Part shown: positions 30,179 to 39,599 of the stretch, piece after piece
Layout: each line of letters starts with the position of its first letter
How positions within the stretch are numbered: the first letter of the stretch is position 1
NCBI RefSeq assembly: GCF_003660285.1
Contig: NZ_QXQQ01000003.1
Span: 1 to 64,000 of the forward strand
Direction of reading: 5' to 3'
DNA length: 64,000 nt
Origin: Helicobacter labacensis
GTDB lineage: Bacteria > Campylobacterota > Campylobacteria > Campylobacterales > Helicobacteraceae
Notes under the pieces: generated by a model
The model's database searches: none
Told to the model about the DNA's origin: nothing
Seen by the model: the letters and a program-made list of their open reading frames with translations, nothing else
Translations under genes and position numbers: made by a program

Positions 30179-31065
30179 TGTTAGAACAAGTAGCTCAGAG
30201 AATCCAAACCTTTTTAGCCCAAGTGCAAAGCGCGCCCATAGAGCACATGGCTGGTGCGCTAGGGCAGGGCAAGATGTTGCGTAGCAAATTGATCTTAGCC
30301 ATCTGCCCTAAACACCCCCAGCTTTTAGACTTTTGTGCCATCATTGAGATGATTCAAAGCGCGTCCCTCCTGCATGACGATGTGATCGACAACGCCCAAA
30401 CTAGGCGCGCGCACGACTCCATTAACCACACCTTTGGCAACCAAAACGCCATCATGTTAGGCGATGTCTTTTACGCTAAAGCCTTTGTGGAGCTCACCAA
30501 ATTAGATATTAATATTGCCCAGTTAGTCGCCCATAGCGTGGTGGAGCTCTCTAGGGGGGAGATTAAAGATGTGCTCGCCTCTAGCGCGTTCCACACCGAC
30601 ACCGCGCGCTATATAGATATTATCCAAGATAAAAGCGCGTCCTTAATGGTAGCAAGTTGTGCGGGCGCAGCCATGTTGGCTGGGCTCAACCCACAGGCTT
30701 ACCGCATTTTTGGGCTAAATTTTGGGATCGCCTTTCAGATCATGGACGATCTATTAGACATCACCCAACCCAAAGAAGTCTTAGGCAAGCCCGCCTTTAG
30801 CGATTTTAAAGAGGGCAAGAGCACTCTGCCCTATATTTTGTTGCACCAACACCTAGACTCCAAAGACCAAGCCCATCTACAAGCCTGCTTTAAAAACACC
30901 GATGAAAAAGCCCTCACATGGTGTGCCCAGCAATTTAAAGATCACAATATCGCTCCCCAAGTTTTAGAACACATTTATCATTACGCACACTTAGCCCTGC
31001 AAGCCATCAAGGGGCATAGCGCGCTAGAAAAGCTAGCCTCTAGCTTGATTGAAAGAGAGTTTTAG
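30178..31065 (+). CDS. ispB: Polyprenyl (octaprenyl) diphosphate synthase
   Basis: A trans-polyprenyl synthase of 295 residues from ATG 30178, which overlaps the upstream TAA (TAATG); an alternative ATG is at 30160. The two aspartate-rich motifs are LLHDDVIDNAQTRR (first DDxxD) and FQIMDDLLDI (second). GKMLRSKLILA supplies the IPP-binding lysine and arginine. Long-chain synthases of this kind make the side chain of menaquinone. The chain length cannot be read exactly; the residues before the first motif (MIQSASLL) are small, which fits a long product. Confidence 0.88.
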   Translation: MLEQVAQRIQTFLAQVQSAPIEHMAGALGQGKMLRSKLILAICPKHPQLLDFCAIIEMIQSASLLHDDVIDNAQTRRAHDSINHTFGNQNAIMLGDVFYAKAFVELTKLDINIAQLVAHSVVELSRGEIKDVLASSAFHTDTARYIDIIQDKSASLMVASCAGAAMLAGLNPQAYRIFGLNFGIAFQIMDDLLDITQPKEVLGKPAFSDFKEGKSTLPYILLHQHLDSKDQAHLQACFKNTDEKALTWCAQQFKDHNIAPQVLEHIYHYAHLALQAIKGHSALEKLASSLIEREF

Positions 31066-32375
31066 TGCAGGCGGCTTATCTCACCTTAGGTTTTAGCCAC
31101 AAACTCTTAAGTTTAGACACGCGCGAAAAACTGGCATTTCAACAAGAGGCGTTGTTAGAGTTTTTAGCTCATTTCAAAAGAGAACACCCCGGCGTTGAGG
31201 AAATCATGGCGCTTTGCACCTGCAACCGCGTAGAGTTTTACCTCTATGCGCGCACCCCCGATCAGATCGCCTCTTGCCTGCTTAAAGCCCTCGCACACGC
31301 CAAACAAGTGGATATAAAAACCCTGCAAGGGAGTTTAGAAACCCACACCAAAGAGCAGGCTATCCACCATGTTTTTTGCGTGGTGAGCAGTTTAGATAGT
31401 TTGGTGGTGGGCGAAACCCAGATCACCGGGCAGTTTAAAGACGCTTTTAAACTCTGTTTGCAAGCGCGCTTGTGCGCCAAACACTTAAGCCGTCTAGCCC
31501 ATTTTGCGCTCAAATGTGCGGCTAGCGTGCGTAATGCCACGGCGATCTCCTCTCAAGCGATCTCTATTGCCTCTGTGGCGGTCAAACAGGCGTTAGAGAT
31601 TTTAAATACAGAAAAAGTAGACAAACGCGCGGTGGTGGTGGGTGTGGGCGAGATGGGACGCTTGGTGTGCAAACACCTCCTAGCTAAGGGTTTTGAAGTG
31701 CTGCTTTACAACCGCAGTATAGAGCGCGCTAAGGACTTTGCTAAGAATCTAGGCGATCCCAATTTGCAGATACAACCCTTCAGCGCGTTAGAGCAGGGGA
31801 TCAACACCCATGCTTTCTTATTTTGTGCTACGGGTGCGCCCTCTAGTGTGATCACGGCTAAGATGACACGCCCTTGTGATTTTAGGCGTTGGTGGTTTGA
31901 TTTAGCTGTGCCTAGAAATATTGAAAACCCCACACAGCCCCATATTTGGCTTTATAGCGTGGATGACTTGCAGGGAGTGGTGGCGCATAATTTAGAACAA
32001 CGCCAAAAAGACACCCGCCATGCCTATCAAATCGTGGGGCAATTTAGCGTGCAATTTGCCCAGTGGCTACAGAGTTTAGAAGTGGATCCACTCATCAAGG
32101 ATTTAAGAGGCTTAGCTAAAGAGGCAGCCCTCAAAGAGTTACACCGCGCGATCAAAAAGGGCTATTTGCCCCAAGAATACGAGCAGAGTGTGGCGCGTAT
32201 TTTACACAATGCTTTTAACACCTTCTTGCACCACCCTAGTGCCACCCTTAAAAAAAACGCCCACAAGCCTGAGGGGGATATGTTAGGCGAATGCCTTAAA
32301 AGCCTGTTTAATTTAGGTAAAGAGAGTTTGTTTATTAACCGCTACAAATGCGAATTTAGTGAGGAAGGATTCTAA
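31065..32375 (+). CDS. hemA: Glutamyl-tRNA reductase
   Basis: A 436-residue NADPH-dependent reductase that makes glutamate-1-semialdehyde, the first step of C5-route heme synthesis. The catalytic cysteine is in [11 protein letters not shown], the tRNA/substrate segment is [18 protein letters not shown], and the nucleotide fold is [13 protein letters not shown]. The start is GTG 31065, overlapping the preceding TAG. The protein stop overlaps the proS ATG by one base. With hemC at 34462 it puts two early heme genes in one cluster. Confidence 0.95.
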   Translation: MQAAYLTLGFSHKLLSLDTREKLAFQQEALLEFLAHFKREHPGVEEIMALCTCNRVEFYLYARTPDQIASCLLKALAHAKQVDIKTLQGSLETHTKEQAIHHVFCVVSSLDSLVVGETQITGQFKDAFKLCLQARLCAKHLSRLAHFALKCAASVRNATAISSQAISIASVAVKQALEILNTEKVDKRAVVVGVGEMGRLVCKHLLAKGFEVLLYNRSIERAKDFAKNLGDPNLQIQPFSALEQGINTHAFLFCATGAPSSVITAKMTRPCDFRRWWFDLAVPRNIENPTQPHIWLYSVDDLQGVVAHNLEQRQKDTRHAYQIVGQFSVQFAQWLQSLEVDPLIKDLRGLAKEAALKELHRAIKKGYLPQEYEQSVARILHNAFNTFLHHPSATLKKNAHKPEGDMLGECLKSLFNLGKESLFINRYKCEFSEEGF

Positions 32376-34107
32376 TGCGTTTTTCTGCTCTCTTTGCCCC
32401 CACCACAAAAGAAATTCCCAAAGATGCGCTCCTTAAAAGCCACCGCTACATGCTACAGGGGGGCTACCTCCAACAAATGGGGAGTGGGCTTTACCACTTT
32501 TTGCCCTTAGGGCATAAGGTGTTGAGCAAGATTAGGGCACTGATCAAAGAAGTGATGGACTCTTATGGCGCGCAGGAGTGCACGCTAGGTTTTGTCGTGC
32601 CCGCGTCTTTGTGGCAGGAGAGTGGGCGTTTTGAGCAATACGGTAAGGAGCTTTTGAGCTTTTTAGATCGCAAGAATAACTCCTATGTGCTCTCTCCCAC
32701 GCATGAAGAGGCGATCACCCAAATTATCAAAGCCCATGTCAAGAGCTATAAGCAACTCCCTTTAAATCTCTACCAAACCCACACCAAATTTCGCGATGAA
32801 ATCCGCCCCCGTTTTGGCTTGATGCGCGCGCGCGAATTTGTGATGAAAGATGCCTATAGTTTCCATGCCAGCACAGAATGCCTAGATAGAGAGTTTGAGC
32901 GCATGCATGCAGCCTATAGCGAAATTTTCACAAAACTAGGTCTGGATTTTCGCGCGGTGGAGGCAGATAGCGGGGCGATTGGGGGGAGCAAGAGTAAGGA
33001 ATTTGTGGTCTTGGCTGAATGCGGGGAGGATAGCGTGATTGTGTGCCAAAATTGCGCTTATGCGGCTAATATAGAGATTGCCAAGCGCGCTAAACGCCCT
33101 GAACCCGACAATGTCCCCAAAGCCCATTTTGCTAAATTTCACACCCCCAACACCCCCACCATTGAAAAACTCAGCGCGTTTTTCAAAGTGCCCCCTACTT
33201 TTTGATGAAAGCGGTGATCAAAAAAGCGCGTTTGAGTCAGGGGGCGCGCCCGGTGGTATTTTTCTTAAGAGGGGACGATCAATTAGAGGAGACCAAAGCC
33301 CTGAATGCCTTTAATAAAAGCACCCAGCAAAATGCCCTAGAATTAGAGGAGATGAGTACAAAAGAGATCGCGCAATTGGGGTTGCCTGTGGGCTATATCG
33401 GGGCTTATGGGCTCAAACACTTAGCGCCTGATATAGAAGTGATTTTTGATATAGATTTGCAAGAGGCAGATTGTCTGATCTGTGGGGCTAATGAAGTGGA
33501 TCAACATTTCGTGGGTGTGGATTTGTCCAGCTTTGCCAATCTCAATTACCAAGACATCGCCCAAACCCGCCCAGAGGATGCTTGCCCAGAATGTCAGGGA
33601 GCTTTGAGCGCGCAACGCAGTATTGAGGTGGGGCATATTTTCAAGCTAGGCAATAAGTATTCTAAGAGTATGGAGGCAACTTACCTAGACAAAGAGGGGC
33701 AAACGCAATATTTTGAAATGGGTTGTTATGGCATTGGGGTGACTCGCTTGATGAGCGCGATTTTAGAGCAAAATAGCGATGAGAAGGGCTGTGTGTGGAG
33801 CAAGGCGAGTGCGCCCTTTGAGGTGGTGGTGGTGGTGGCTAATTCTAAAGATAGCGCGCTAGAGGCTTTGGGCGCGCAGATTTATGAGGAGCTCAAGGGG
33901 GCAGGCATTGATGTCTTGCTAGACGATCGCCCCGATCGCTTTGGGGCTAAGATGGCAGATTTTGAGCTCATTGGTTGCTCGCATGCGCTCATCATCGGCA
34001 AGCAAGCCCTAGAGGGACAAGTTGAGCTCATCACAAGGCAGGGTTTGAGCAAACGCATAATCGCGCGCGAGGCGATTGTATCTACCCTCTTAGAGGCACG
34101 GAGCTAA
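32375..34107 (+). CDS. proS: Prolyl-tRNA synthetase, split by a one-base frameshift
   Basis: The gene is in two frames. The first (32375-33205, 276 residues) has class II motifs 1 and 2, including [19 protein letters not shown], and enters the editing (INS) domain before stopping at TGA 33203. The second (from TTG 33202 or ATG 33205 to 34107) carries the remaining INS domain, motif 3 ([12 protein letters not shown]) and the anticodon domain (VEVITR-like end). One extra T in the T5 run 33199-33203 would join them as [15 protein letters not shown], giving about 577 residues, the normal length. ProRS is essential and no other copy is visible here, so an assembly error or programmed shift is likelier than loss. 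It is within the hemA-hemC cluster. Confidence 0.85.
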
Positions 34108-34472
34108 TGCCCTTTTTGCTTGTCTTGGGGGTGTTTTACCTCGTAGTTGAGGTGGTTTTAATCATCAATGTCGTGCAGGATTTTGGCTTATTTGCCTTTA
34201 TTTTGGAGGTGGTGTTGAGCGCGTTTGCGGGTGGGGTGGCACTATTCAAGGGGTCTTTAAAAGCCCTAGATTTTAGCACACGCGATCCTTTAAAACTCAT
34301 GGAGGGGGTGTTTTTGCGCACCATTGGGGGGTTGCTCTTGATTTTACCCGGGGTGCTCTGTGATGTCTTTGGACTCTTGGCTTTGCTCATCGCATGGCTT
34401 AGAAAACCCCCCCAAAGAGACGATGGGATCATTGATGTAGAGGTGTTAGACAAGGATAAAGATGGGCGCTAG
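34107..34472 (+). CDS. fxsA: FxsA-family inner-membrane protein
   Basis: A 121-residue protein with three hydrophobic stretches: FLLVLGVFYLVVEVVLII, IGGLLLILPGVLCDVFGLLA and a middle helix. The G-GLLLILPG-CDVFG pattern is diagnostic of FxsA (suppressor of F exclusion of phage T7 in E. coli). Its normal cell role is unclear. The charged C terminus DVEVLDKDKDGR is cytoplasmic. It starts on the last base of proS and overlaps hemC by 11 bases. Confidence 0.82.
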   Translation: MPFLLVLGVFYLVVEVVLIINVVQDFGLFAFILEVVLSAFAGGVALFKGSLKALDFSTRDPLKLMEGVFLRTIGGLLLILPGVLCDVFGLLALLIAWLRKPPQRDDGIIDVEVLDKDKDGR

Positions 34473-35421
34473 AAGAGTCATTGGGAGTCGGGGGAGCGCG
34501 CTGGCACTCTGGCAGGCTAGGCATGTGCAAGGGCTCTTAAAGCCCTTGGGCTTGGAGAGTGAAATTAGGGTGGTGAAGACTAAGGGGGATAAGATTTTAG
34601 ATGTGCCTCTAGCCAAGATCGGGGGTAAGGGGCTTTTCACCAAAGAATTAGAAATCCTGCTGCTTGAAGGAGAGATCGATTTAGCCGTGCATTCGCTCAA
34701 AGATGTGCCCGTAGATTTGCCAAAGGGGCTAGTGCTGGCGTGTGTGAGCGCGCGCGCTAATCCCCAAGACTGCTTTTTAAGCTACAAATACCCTAACTTG
34801 CAAGCCCTACCCCCCCATGCGCGCGTGGGCACGACCTCGCTTAGGCGCGCAATGCAGCTTAAAATCCAACGCGCAGATTTGGACCCCTTGAGTTTGCGCG
34901 GGAATGTGCAAAGGCGTTTAGAACGCTTGCAAGAGGGGGATTTTGAGGCGGTGATCTTGGCGTGCGCAGGGGTGGAGAGGCTAGGCATCGAGCTACCTTA
35001 CCAAGTGCGCTTGGGCTTAGAGGAGATGATCCCTAGCATGGGGCAGGGCGCGCTAGGCATTGAAATGCGCGCTGATCACCCCATTTTAGATCAAATCTTT
35101 AGTTTGAATGACCCTGACAGCGCGCTGTGCTGTGGGATAGAGCGCGATTTTGTGCGCGCTTTGGGTGGGGGGTGTCAAGTGCCCTTAGGCGTGCATGCAC
35201 GCTTGCTAGGTGAGCAAATAGAAATCCGCGCTATTGTGGGGCTTTTAGATGGCAAAAGCTTTATTAAAGAGCGCGTGTTGGGCGTGCGCGATCGCGCTGA
35301 AGTGCTAGTGCAAGACTTAGTTAAAACTTTCAAACAACAAGGCGCGTCAGAGATTTTAGCCCAAACCATGCTACAAGATACCAGTGCCACCAAAGTGGAT
35401 CGAAAGCGCAATACGGAGTAA
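34462..35421 (+). CDS. hemC: Porphobilinogen deaminase (hydroxymethylbilane synthase)
   Basis: A 319-residue enzyme polymerising four porphobilinogens into hydroxymethylbilane. The N-terminal signature IGSRGSALALWQARHV, substrate-binding arginines in RVGTTSLRRAMQL and NVQRRLERL, and the cofactor cysteine in GGGCQVPLGVHA near residue 237 are all present. It ends the napA-hemC cluster. Beyond its stop, gene order stops matching any H. pylori block I know and the accessory island starts. Confidence 0.96.
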   Translation: MGARRVIGSRGSALALWQARHVQGLLKPLGLESEIRVVKTKGDKILDVPLAKIGGKGLFTKELEILLLEGEIDLAVHSLKDVPVDLPKGLVLACVSARANPQDCFLSYKYPNLQALPPHARVGTTSLRRAMQLKIQRADLDPLSLRGNVQRRLERLQEGDFEAVILACAGVERLGIELPYQVRLGLEEMIPSMGQGALGIEMRADHPILDQIFSLNDPDSALCCGIERDFVRALGGGCQVPLGVHARLLGEQIEIRAIVGLLDGKSFIKERVLGVRDRAEVLVQDLVKTFKQQGASEILAQTMLQDTSATKVDRKRNTE

Positions 35422-35521
35422 CCCAAATATCCAAAATACCACCAAATTTCCTTAAACTGGCATAGCCACCTCCCCTAAGTTGGTGTGTGGGGGATACAAG
35501 ATCGAGCCCTAAAGGGGGGGT

Positions 35522-36567
35522 GTTGGTGATGCCAAGTCAGACATCCTGCTCGGGCATTCTTATAAATTGGAGTCCTGCTAAAGCCTAAATGAGCCCTTTA
35601 TTCCTAACTTTAGCCAAGAAGTGCAAGAGGCTTTAGAACCCGTGTTAAAGGGTGAGACCATCCAACTCACTAAGGGGAGTTTGGCAAAACTAGCCCAAAG
35701 GGAGAGAGGGGCGTTATTGCCCCACATTAGACCCGCTCTAGAACAAAGTGATTTAATCTTGCACGATAAAGAAGGGGCATTGATTTTTGTTAAGGATGTG
35801 GGCAAAACTTATTTTTTAACAAGTGTAGCGCGCGCCAATAATGGGGAATGGACAATCCGCACAAATTCGTTTAAAACCCTCAATCGGCTTAATAATATCG
35901 TTAATAACGAGGGGCAAGTGTTGTATTTGAGTGAGAAAGCCCCAAATATACTCGCTGAAACTTTTAAGGCTAAAGCGTTTTTTAGCCAACTCGCAGACAG
36001 CTCTAGCACAACCCCGCTTAACATCCCATCTAACCCCGCCTTTGAGGAAAACTTTGCCGAGTTTGAGGGCAAAGGTGCAGAGGCGGTTAAAAAGCTTTAA
36101 AAGAGAAACACGGGCAAGTAGCAGGGGCGTTTTATAGGGAGGGGTTGGGCTATATTGATTTGGTGTGGGGAAATGTGAAGGGCAAGAAGTCTAAGGCTGA
36201 AGGGTGGGGTTTGTCTAAAATCTTAGAAAAGCATATCGATGACTTTAAGGGGTTTGAGGGGGTTACACCTACTGAAAAGCTAGGTAATGGGATTGGGGAG
36301 ATTATCAAAAATGGGGAGTTAGTCAAAAGAGTGGGGAGAGCCAAGACTTATAACATTGAGCATAACGGCTTTATTGTGGGCGCGAATAAGGGTGAGATGA
36401 TACGATTAAACCTATTCAGGGAGATAAAAATGACTATCTTAAGAGGTGATCAAACAAGAAGTGCAGAGTATCACCACCCACCGCGCCATTTTGTCTTTCC
36501 AAAGAGCGCGTTGTTTGGATGGGGAGGAGCGTCCCTTAAGCGCGTTTTTGATCGCGCTGTATTCTAA
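35522..36567 (+). pseudogene. Remnant of PBECR/DUF3519 (barnase/colicin E5-like) mobile-element protein
   Basis: Pieces of one protein remain in several frames. DAKSDILLGHSYKLES (from 35522) reaches a stop at about 35579; the clean stretch 35588-36100 has ALEPVLKGETIQLTKGSL and APNILAETFKAKAF; a one-base slip at the A5 run 36089-36093 leads into GQVAGAFYREGLGYIDLVWG and GWGLSKILEKHI (to 36567). Helicobacter and Campylobacter mobile elements carry large proteins with these sequences, annotated DUF3519 or barnase/colicin E5-family endoribonuclease. The last 40 residues look unrelated, so the 3' end is probably fused to other sequence. It marks the left side of the accessory island. Confidence 0.65.
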
Positions 36568-36788
36568 GGTGATGGGGGAGGGGGGATTTGGATTTTATCC
36601 CAACCGCACCATTGATGGGGAGACATGCGCATTACCTTTTTGTTGCCACTAGCCTTTGGCGTTCGTCCCCGGTCCCACCATGTGTTAATGGCATCAAGTT
36701 AAAGATTGCCAAAACTTGTTATAGTGGAGCAAAGTAAATGTAACCGGTTGTGTGGGCGATTCAAGTTAAGGCGTGCAGATAATGAGGA
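36568..36788. other. Gene-poor stretch with small coding remnants
   Basis: A 68-residue frame (36446-36652, IKQEVQSITTHRAILSF) overlaps the end of the PBECR remnant in another frame, and a 25-codon frame with a good GGGGAG ribosome site begins at ATG 36625 (MRITFLLPLAFGVRP) and stops at 36702. Both look like truncated gene ends rather than working genes. The final 80 bases lead to the ATPase gene and should contain its promoter; I see no convincing -10 box. Confidence 0.35.
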
Positions 36789-36794
36789 GTGCGT

Positions 36795-38315
36795 GTGAAG
36801 ATAGAGTTGGAAAACATCGGGACTCTCCATGAGGCAGATTTAGAGGTGGGGGGTTTGACCTTGATTTGTGGGGAAAACAACACCGGGAAAACCTATGCAG
36901 CTTATAGTCTTTATGGGTATTTGGATTTTATGCGTTCTATGGCCGATGGCTTTCCAGAGAGGACTATCAACAAAAGAAGAGAAGGGGCCTTGGAAAGAAG
37001 AAGGGCCTTGGAAATGGCAGGTGATTTTCAGAAATACACTTACTCATACCCAGAAATCCAGGCAGAGCTTGAAATTCGCTTTTCCAAAAAAACTGACTTT
37101 TATTCTAAAAATATGCTCAGCCGCGTGATGGCAGGTAGGAATAAGGATTTTGAGCATGCTGGATTGAAAGTGGATTGGAGTGTCTCTTTGGAGGAAGTCA
37201 AAGGAGCAGTTAAAACATACATGGAAGATCTAGATATAGATCAGCATGAGGAGGATGAAAAGGTACAATACTCAAGATACTCGCGATACTCACGAAAGGT
37301 GAAGCGTGCTCTTCATGAAGGTGGTTTGGACATAACCATTCCGTGGCATTTAGATGGCATAGAGTATCTGCAGTTTGTTTTAGATGCCCTCTTTGCTATT
37401 ACTATGCCAAAACCCTTTATTCTTAGTGTAGAGAGAACGGGGGCCTCTATTTTTCAAGGAGAGTTGGATTTCATTAAAATGGCCAAATTGGATGCGTTTG
37501 AGCGGATGCTCCAAAAACAGAATGAGCTTGATATTCTCGATGTGTTTGATATCCGCAGAAGTGCGGACCAGAGAAAACAAATTTATCCCCGACCCGTCAG
37601 AGATAACATCAACTTCATTAGAAATATCAAGCGGATCAGTAAAAAGGATAGCATCTTTGCACAAGACAAGGAAAACTATAAAGCTATCTTAGACCTGTTG
37701 GGTAAACTTGTGGGGGGTAAGTACAGGGCAACAGATTCGGGTTTGCTTTTCCAACCCAAAGGCTCTAAATCCACTTATCCCATTGAGATTGCTTCCAGTT
37801 CTGTGCGTTCTTTGCTCATGTTGAATTACTATATTTTGCATGTGGCACAAAAAAATGACATCCTCATGATAGATGAGCCAGAACTCAACCTCCACCCCAA
37901 TAACCAAATTCTCATGGGGCGTTTGCTTGCCTTATTGGTGAATGCAGGAATCAAAGTGTTTATCACCACGCACAGCGATTATATTGTGCGTGAATTGAGC
38001 AATTGCATCATGCTCAAAAACCTCAATACAACACAAATAGAGGGTCTCAAAAAGCAGGGCTATACCCTAGAATATGGCTTAGATGCAAATCGTGTTAGGG
38101 CCTATGTTACCAAGACTATCAAGAAAAAGAACACTCTAACCTCTGCAAAAATCACCCAAGAGCAGGGTATTTTTATGCAAACTTTTGATGAACCCATTGA
38201 AACACAAAATGAAAACCAAAATATGATTTCTGACCATGTTATCCAAAATATGAGCAACCGCCATGACAGCCAAGGGAGTTTAAAGACATGGGAGAAGTTA
38301 TCCATGAGGAGTTAA
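36795..38315 (+). CDS. AAA family ATPase (OLD/RecF-like, no nuclease domain seen)
   Basis: About 506 residues from GTG 36795, chosen because GAGGAG ends 5 bases upstream (an in-frame GTG 36789 is inside that site). Walker A is ICGENNTGKT at residues 25-33; the signature-like segment is ASSSVRSLLML, Walker B with D-loop is DILMIDEPELNLHP near residue 355, and the switch histidine is ITTHSDYIVREL near 392. A charged helical insert fills the middle. This is the ABC-type arrangement of OLD, RecF and many defence ATPases, with no TOPRIM or nuclease seen in its C terminus (NENQNMISDHVIQ). Codon use and lower GC differ from the core genes. It overlaps its partner at 38288, so the two form a unit of unknown role. 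Confidence 0.8.
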   Translation: MKIELENIGTLHEADLEVGGLTLICGENNTGKTYAAYSLYGYLDFMRSMADGFPERTINKRREGALERRRALEMAGDFQKYTYSYPEIQAELEIRFSKKTDFYSKNMLSRVMAGRNKDFEHAGLKVDWSVSLEEVKGAVKTYMEDLDIDQHEEDEKVQYSRYSRYSRKVKRALHEGGLDITIPWHLDGIEYLQFVLDALFAITMPKPFILSVERTGASIFQGELDFIKMAKLDAFERMLQKQNELDILDVFDIRRSADQRKQIYPRPVRDNINFIRNIKRISKKDSIFAQDKENYKAILDLLGKLVGGKYRATDSGLLFQPKGSKSTYPIEIASSSVRSLLMLNYYILHVAQKNDILMIDEPELNLHPNNQILMGRLLALLVNAGIKVFITTHSDYIVRELSNCIMLKNLNTTQIEGLKKQGYTLEYGLDANRVRAYVTKTIKKKNTLTSAKITQEQGIFMQTFDEPIETQNENQNMISDHVIQNMSNRHDSQGSLKTWEKLSMRS

Positions 38316-38779
38316 AGATTACACAGAGAGGACATCGTTTTGTGATCCGCGAAACAGAAGAAGAAAGTAGAATTAAGCAGATACATCTTTGTTTTGATGC
38401 CAATGATTTTGTGTTTATATTGAGACAATTAGATGATGAAGAGAAAGAGTGTATTGATGGTAATGATAAACTCAAAAAACACATCAGTAAAAAACGCATC
38501 ATTAAAAGACATACCATTAATTTTTTTACAGATAAAAATTGCGCGACAGATTGTCGTTGTGATGGCATTATCTTTAAATTTAACAAGGGTTTTCTCCCAC
38601 AGATTAAAAGTAGGCAGTGCGTTAGCACTGCATTTCGATCTCAATCTATGGATTTGCATTTTTTGCAATTTTTTCGTTTAAACAAACTGACTCCCTTTGA
38701 AGCTGATCTAGATTCCCGAGTGCATGCGCGCGCGCAGGTTTTTAACCCTTTTAAAAAGCGTAGCTTTTTAATCTTTTAG
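38288..38779 (+). CDS. Hypothetical partner of the ATPase, 3' end read into a repeat
   Basis: A 163-residue frame starting MGEVIHEELKITQRG, 28 bases inside the ATPase gene. Residues 1-100 are charged, with CATDCRCDG near the end; no domain is recognised. The last 60 or so residues are encoded by one copy of an inverted repeat (38590-38776), including GCGCGCGC-type sequence, so the natural C terminus has probably been replaced. Overlap with the ATPase argues for a two-gene module whose second gene is the effector or sensor; this is inference. Confidence 0.5.
   Translation: MGEVIHEELKITQRGHRFVIRETEEESRIKQIHLCFDANDFVFILRQLDDEEKECIDGNDKLKKHISKKRIIKRHTINFFTDKNCATDCRCDGIIFKFNKGFLPQIKSRQCVSTAFRSQSMDLHFLQFFRLNKLTPFEADLDSRVHARAQVFNPFKKRSFLIF
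38590..38776 (-). repeat. Inverted repeat, left copy (pairs with 39600-39745)
   Basis: Read on the minus strand it runs CTTTTTAAAAGGG, then a GCGCGCGCATGCAC block, then a near-perfect hairpin GCAGTGC/GCACTGC (38613-38630 region), then CTGTGGGAGAAAACCC. The right copy has the same blocks in the same order on the plus strand: CTTTTTAAAAACC, GCGCGTGCATGCGCGC, AATGCAGTGCTGACGCACTG, CTGTGGGGGGAAACCC. The two copies are diverged but clearly related by eye; exact identity needs alignment. Confidence 0.6.
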
Positions 38780-38949
38780 ATCCCCCGCGAAGCCCGTGTA
38801 ATGCGTGATTCGTGGAGAGTAATAGGGGGTAATACGCACTATCATAGTATGTATTAAGTTAAAAACATGGACAAGTGGAGAATAGATCGCAGATACAGAA
38901 CAACAAAAACGAGCCTTAATGCGACGGTTGCATGGTGTACAATCTTTGA

Positions 38950-39543
38950 TCAGCACCGGAACCGATGCCATACTCGGATTATTCCGTATAGCCTTGCATT
39001 ATCCATGCGCGGATTGCCCGCCAAAGCCTTTAATTCTTGTGTGGTAAAGCGTATAAATGGTGTCTTGCTTGTCCTTTAAGCTATTGCACAGACTAAAAAA
39101 TAAATTGTTTTCAAGCTCGCTCAATGTGCCTAAATTACTTTGTAAATTGTCTTCGATTAGCAATGCTTAAATCTTTTACTAAAACTGGGATTTTTATGGT
39201 GGCATTATCAATGGGGATCAAAGCTCGTACATGGTTTTGTGGTTTCTTTAGTGATAGAAGCTAAGTCTTTTTGGAGCTCTTGTTCTATGGTTTCTTTATC
39301 AACTTCTGTGGGGGTTTCTTGTGAAGGTTGATGTTTGGCAACTAAATTGGCGAAGTTCTGTGAGGTAGGTACTAAATCCAGCGGTTTATCTTTTGGGTCT
39401 GTCCACGGGTCTGTCCACTCTGTCCAGCTAGTTAAAGTAATTTCTATGCTATGGGTGCAGTCTTTTATATTGTCTTTTAGTTGCTGCTTAATGCTGTGAC
39501 TGGTTGTTTTACTTGTAAAATCCTCTAAGTCGGCTATGAGCTC
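38950..39543 (-). pseudogene. Broken plasmid replication initiator (Rep_3-like) and upstream gene end
   Basis: On the minus strand, 39543-39208 is an open frame with no start here, rich in D, E, K and T (KDKPLDLVPTSQNFANLVAK), ending in TGA. Overlapping it, VRALIPIDNATIKIPVLVK and then, in a second frame, ELENNLFFSLCNSLKDKQDT and, in a third, FTTQELKALAGNPRMDNA and RLYGIIR appear in the right order. That order and LKALAGNPRMDNARLY match the N-terminal part of Helicobacter plasmid Rep proteins as I remember them. Reading frames change at least twice and the protein breaks off near 38950, so it is a relic of an integrated plasmid. It lies exactly between the two inverted repeat copies. Confidence 0.55.
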
Positions 39544-39599
39544 TGTAAAAATGCTTCAATTCTTGGATAGCATTTTTTGTAAAGAAGGAAAACTAAGAA

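Noticed and set aside
35422-36567. A duplicate of the tRNA-Met 3' end as a left attachment site
   Set aside because: I looked by eye for the GGGGGACTTGAACCCCC-like end and GTGTCAAAG and found neither; absence could be my limit, but I do not claim a site.
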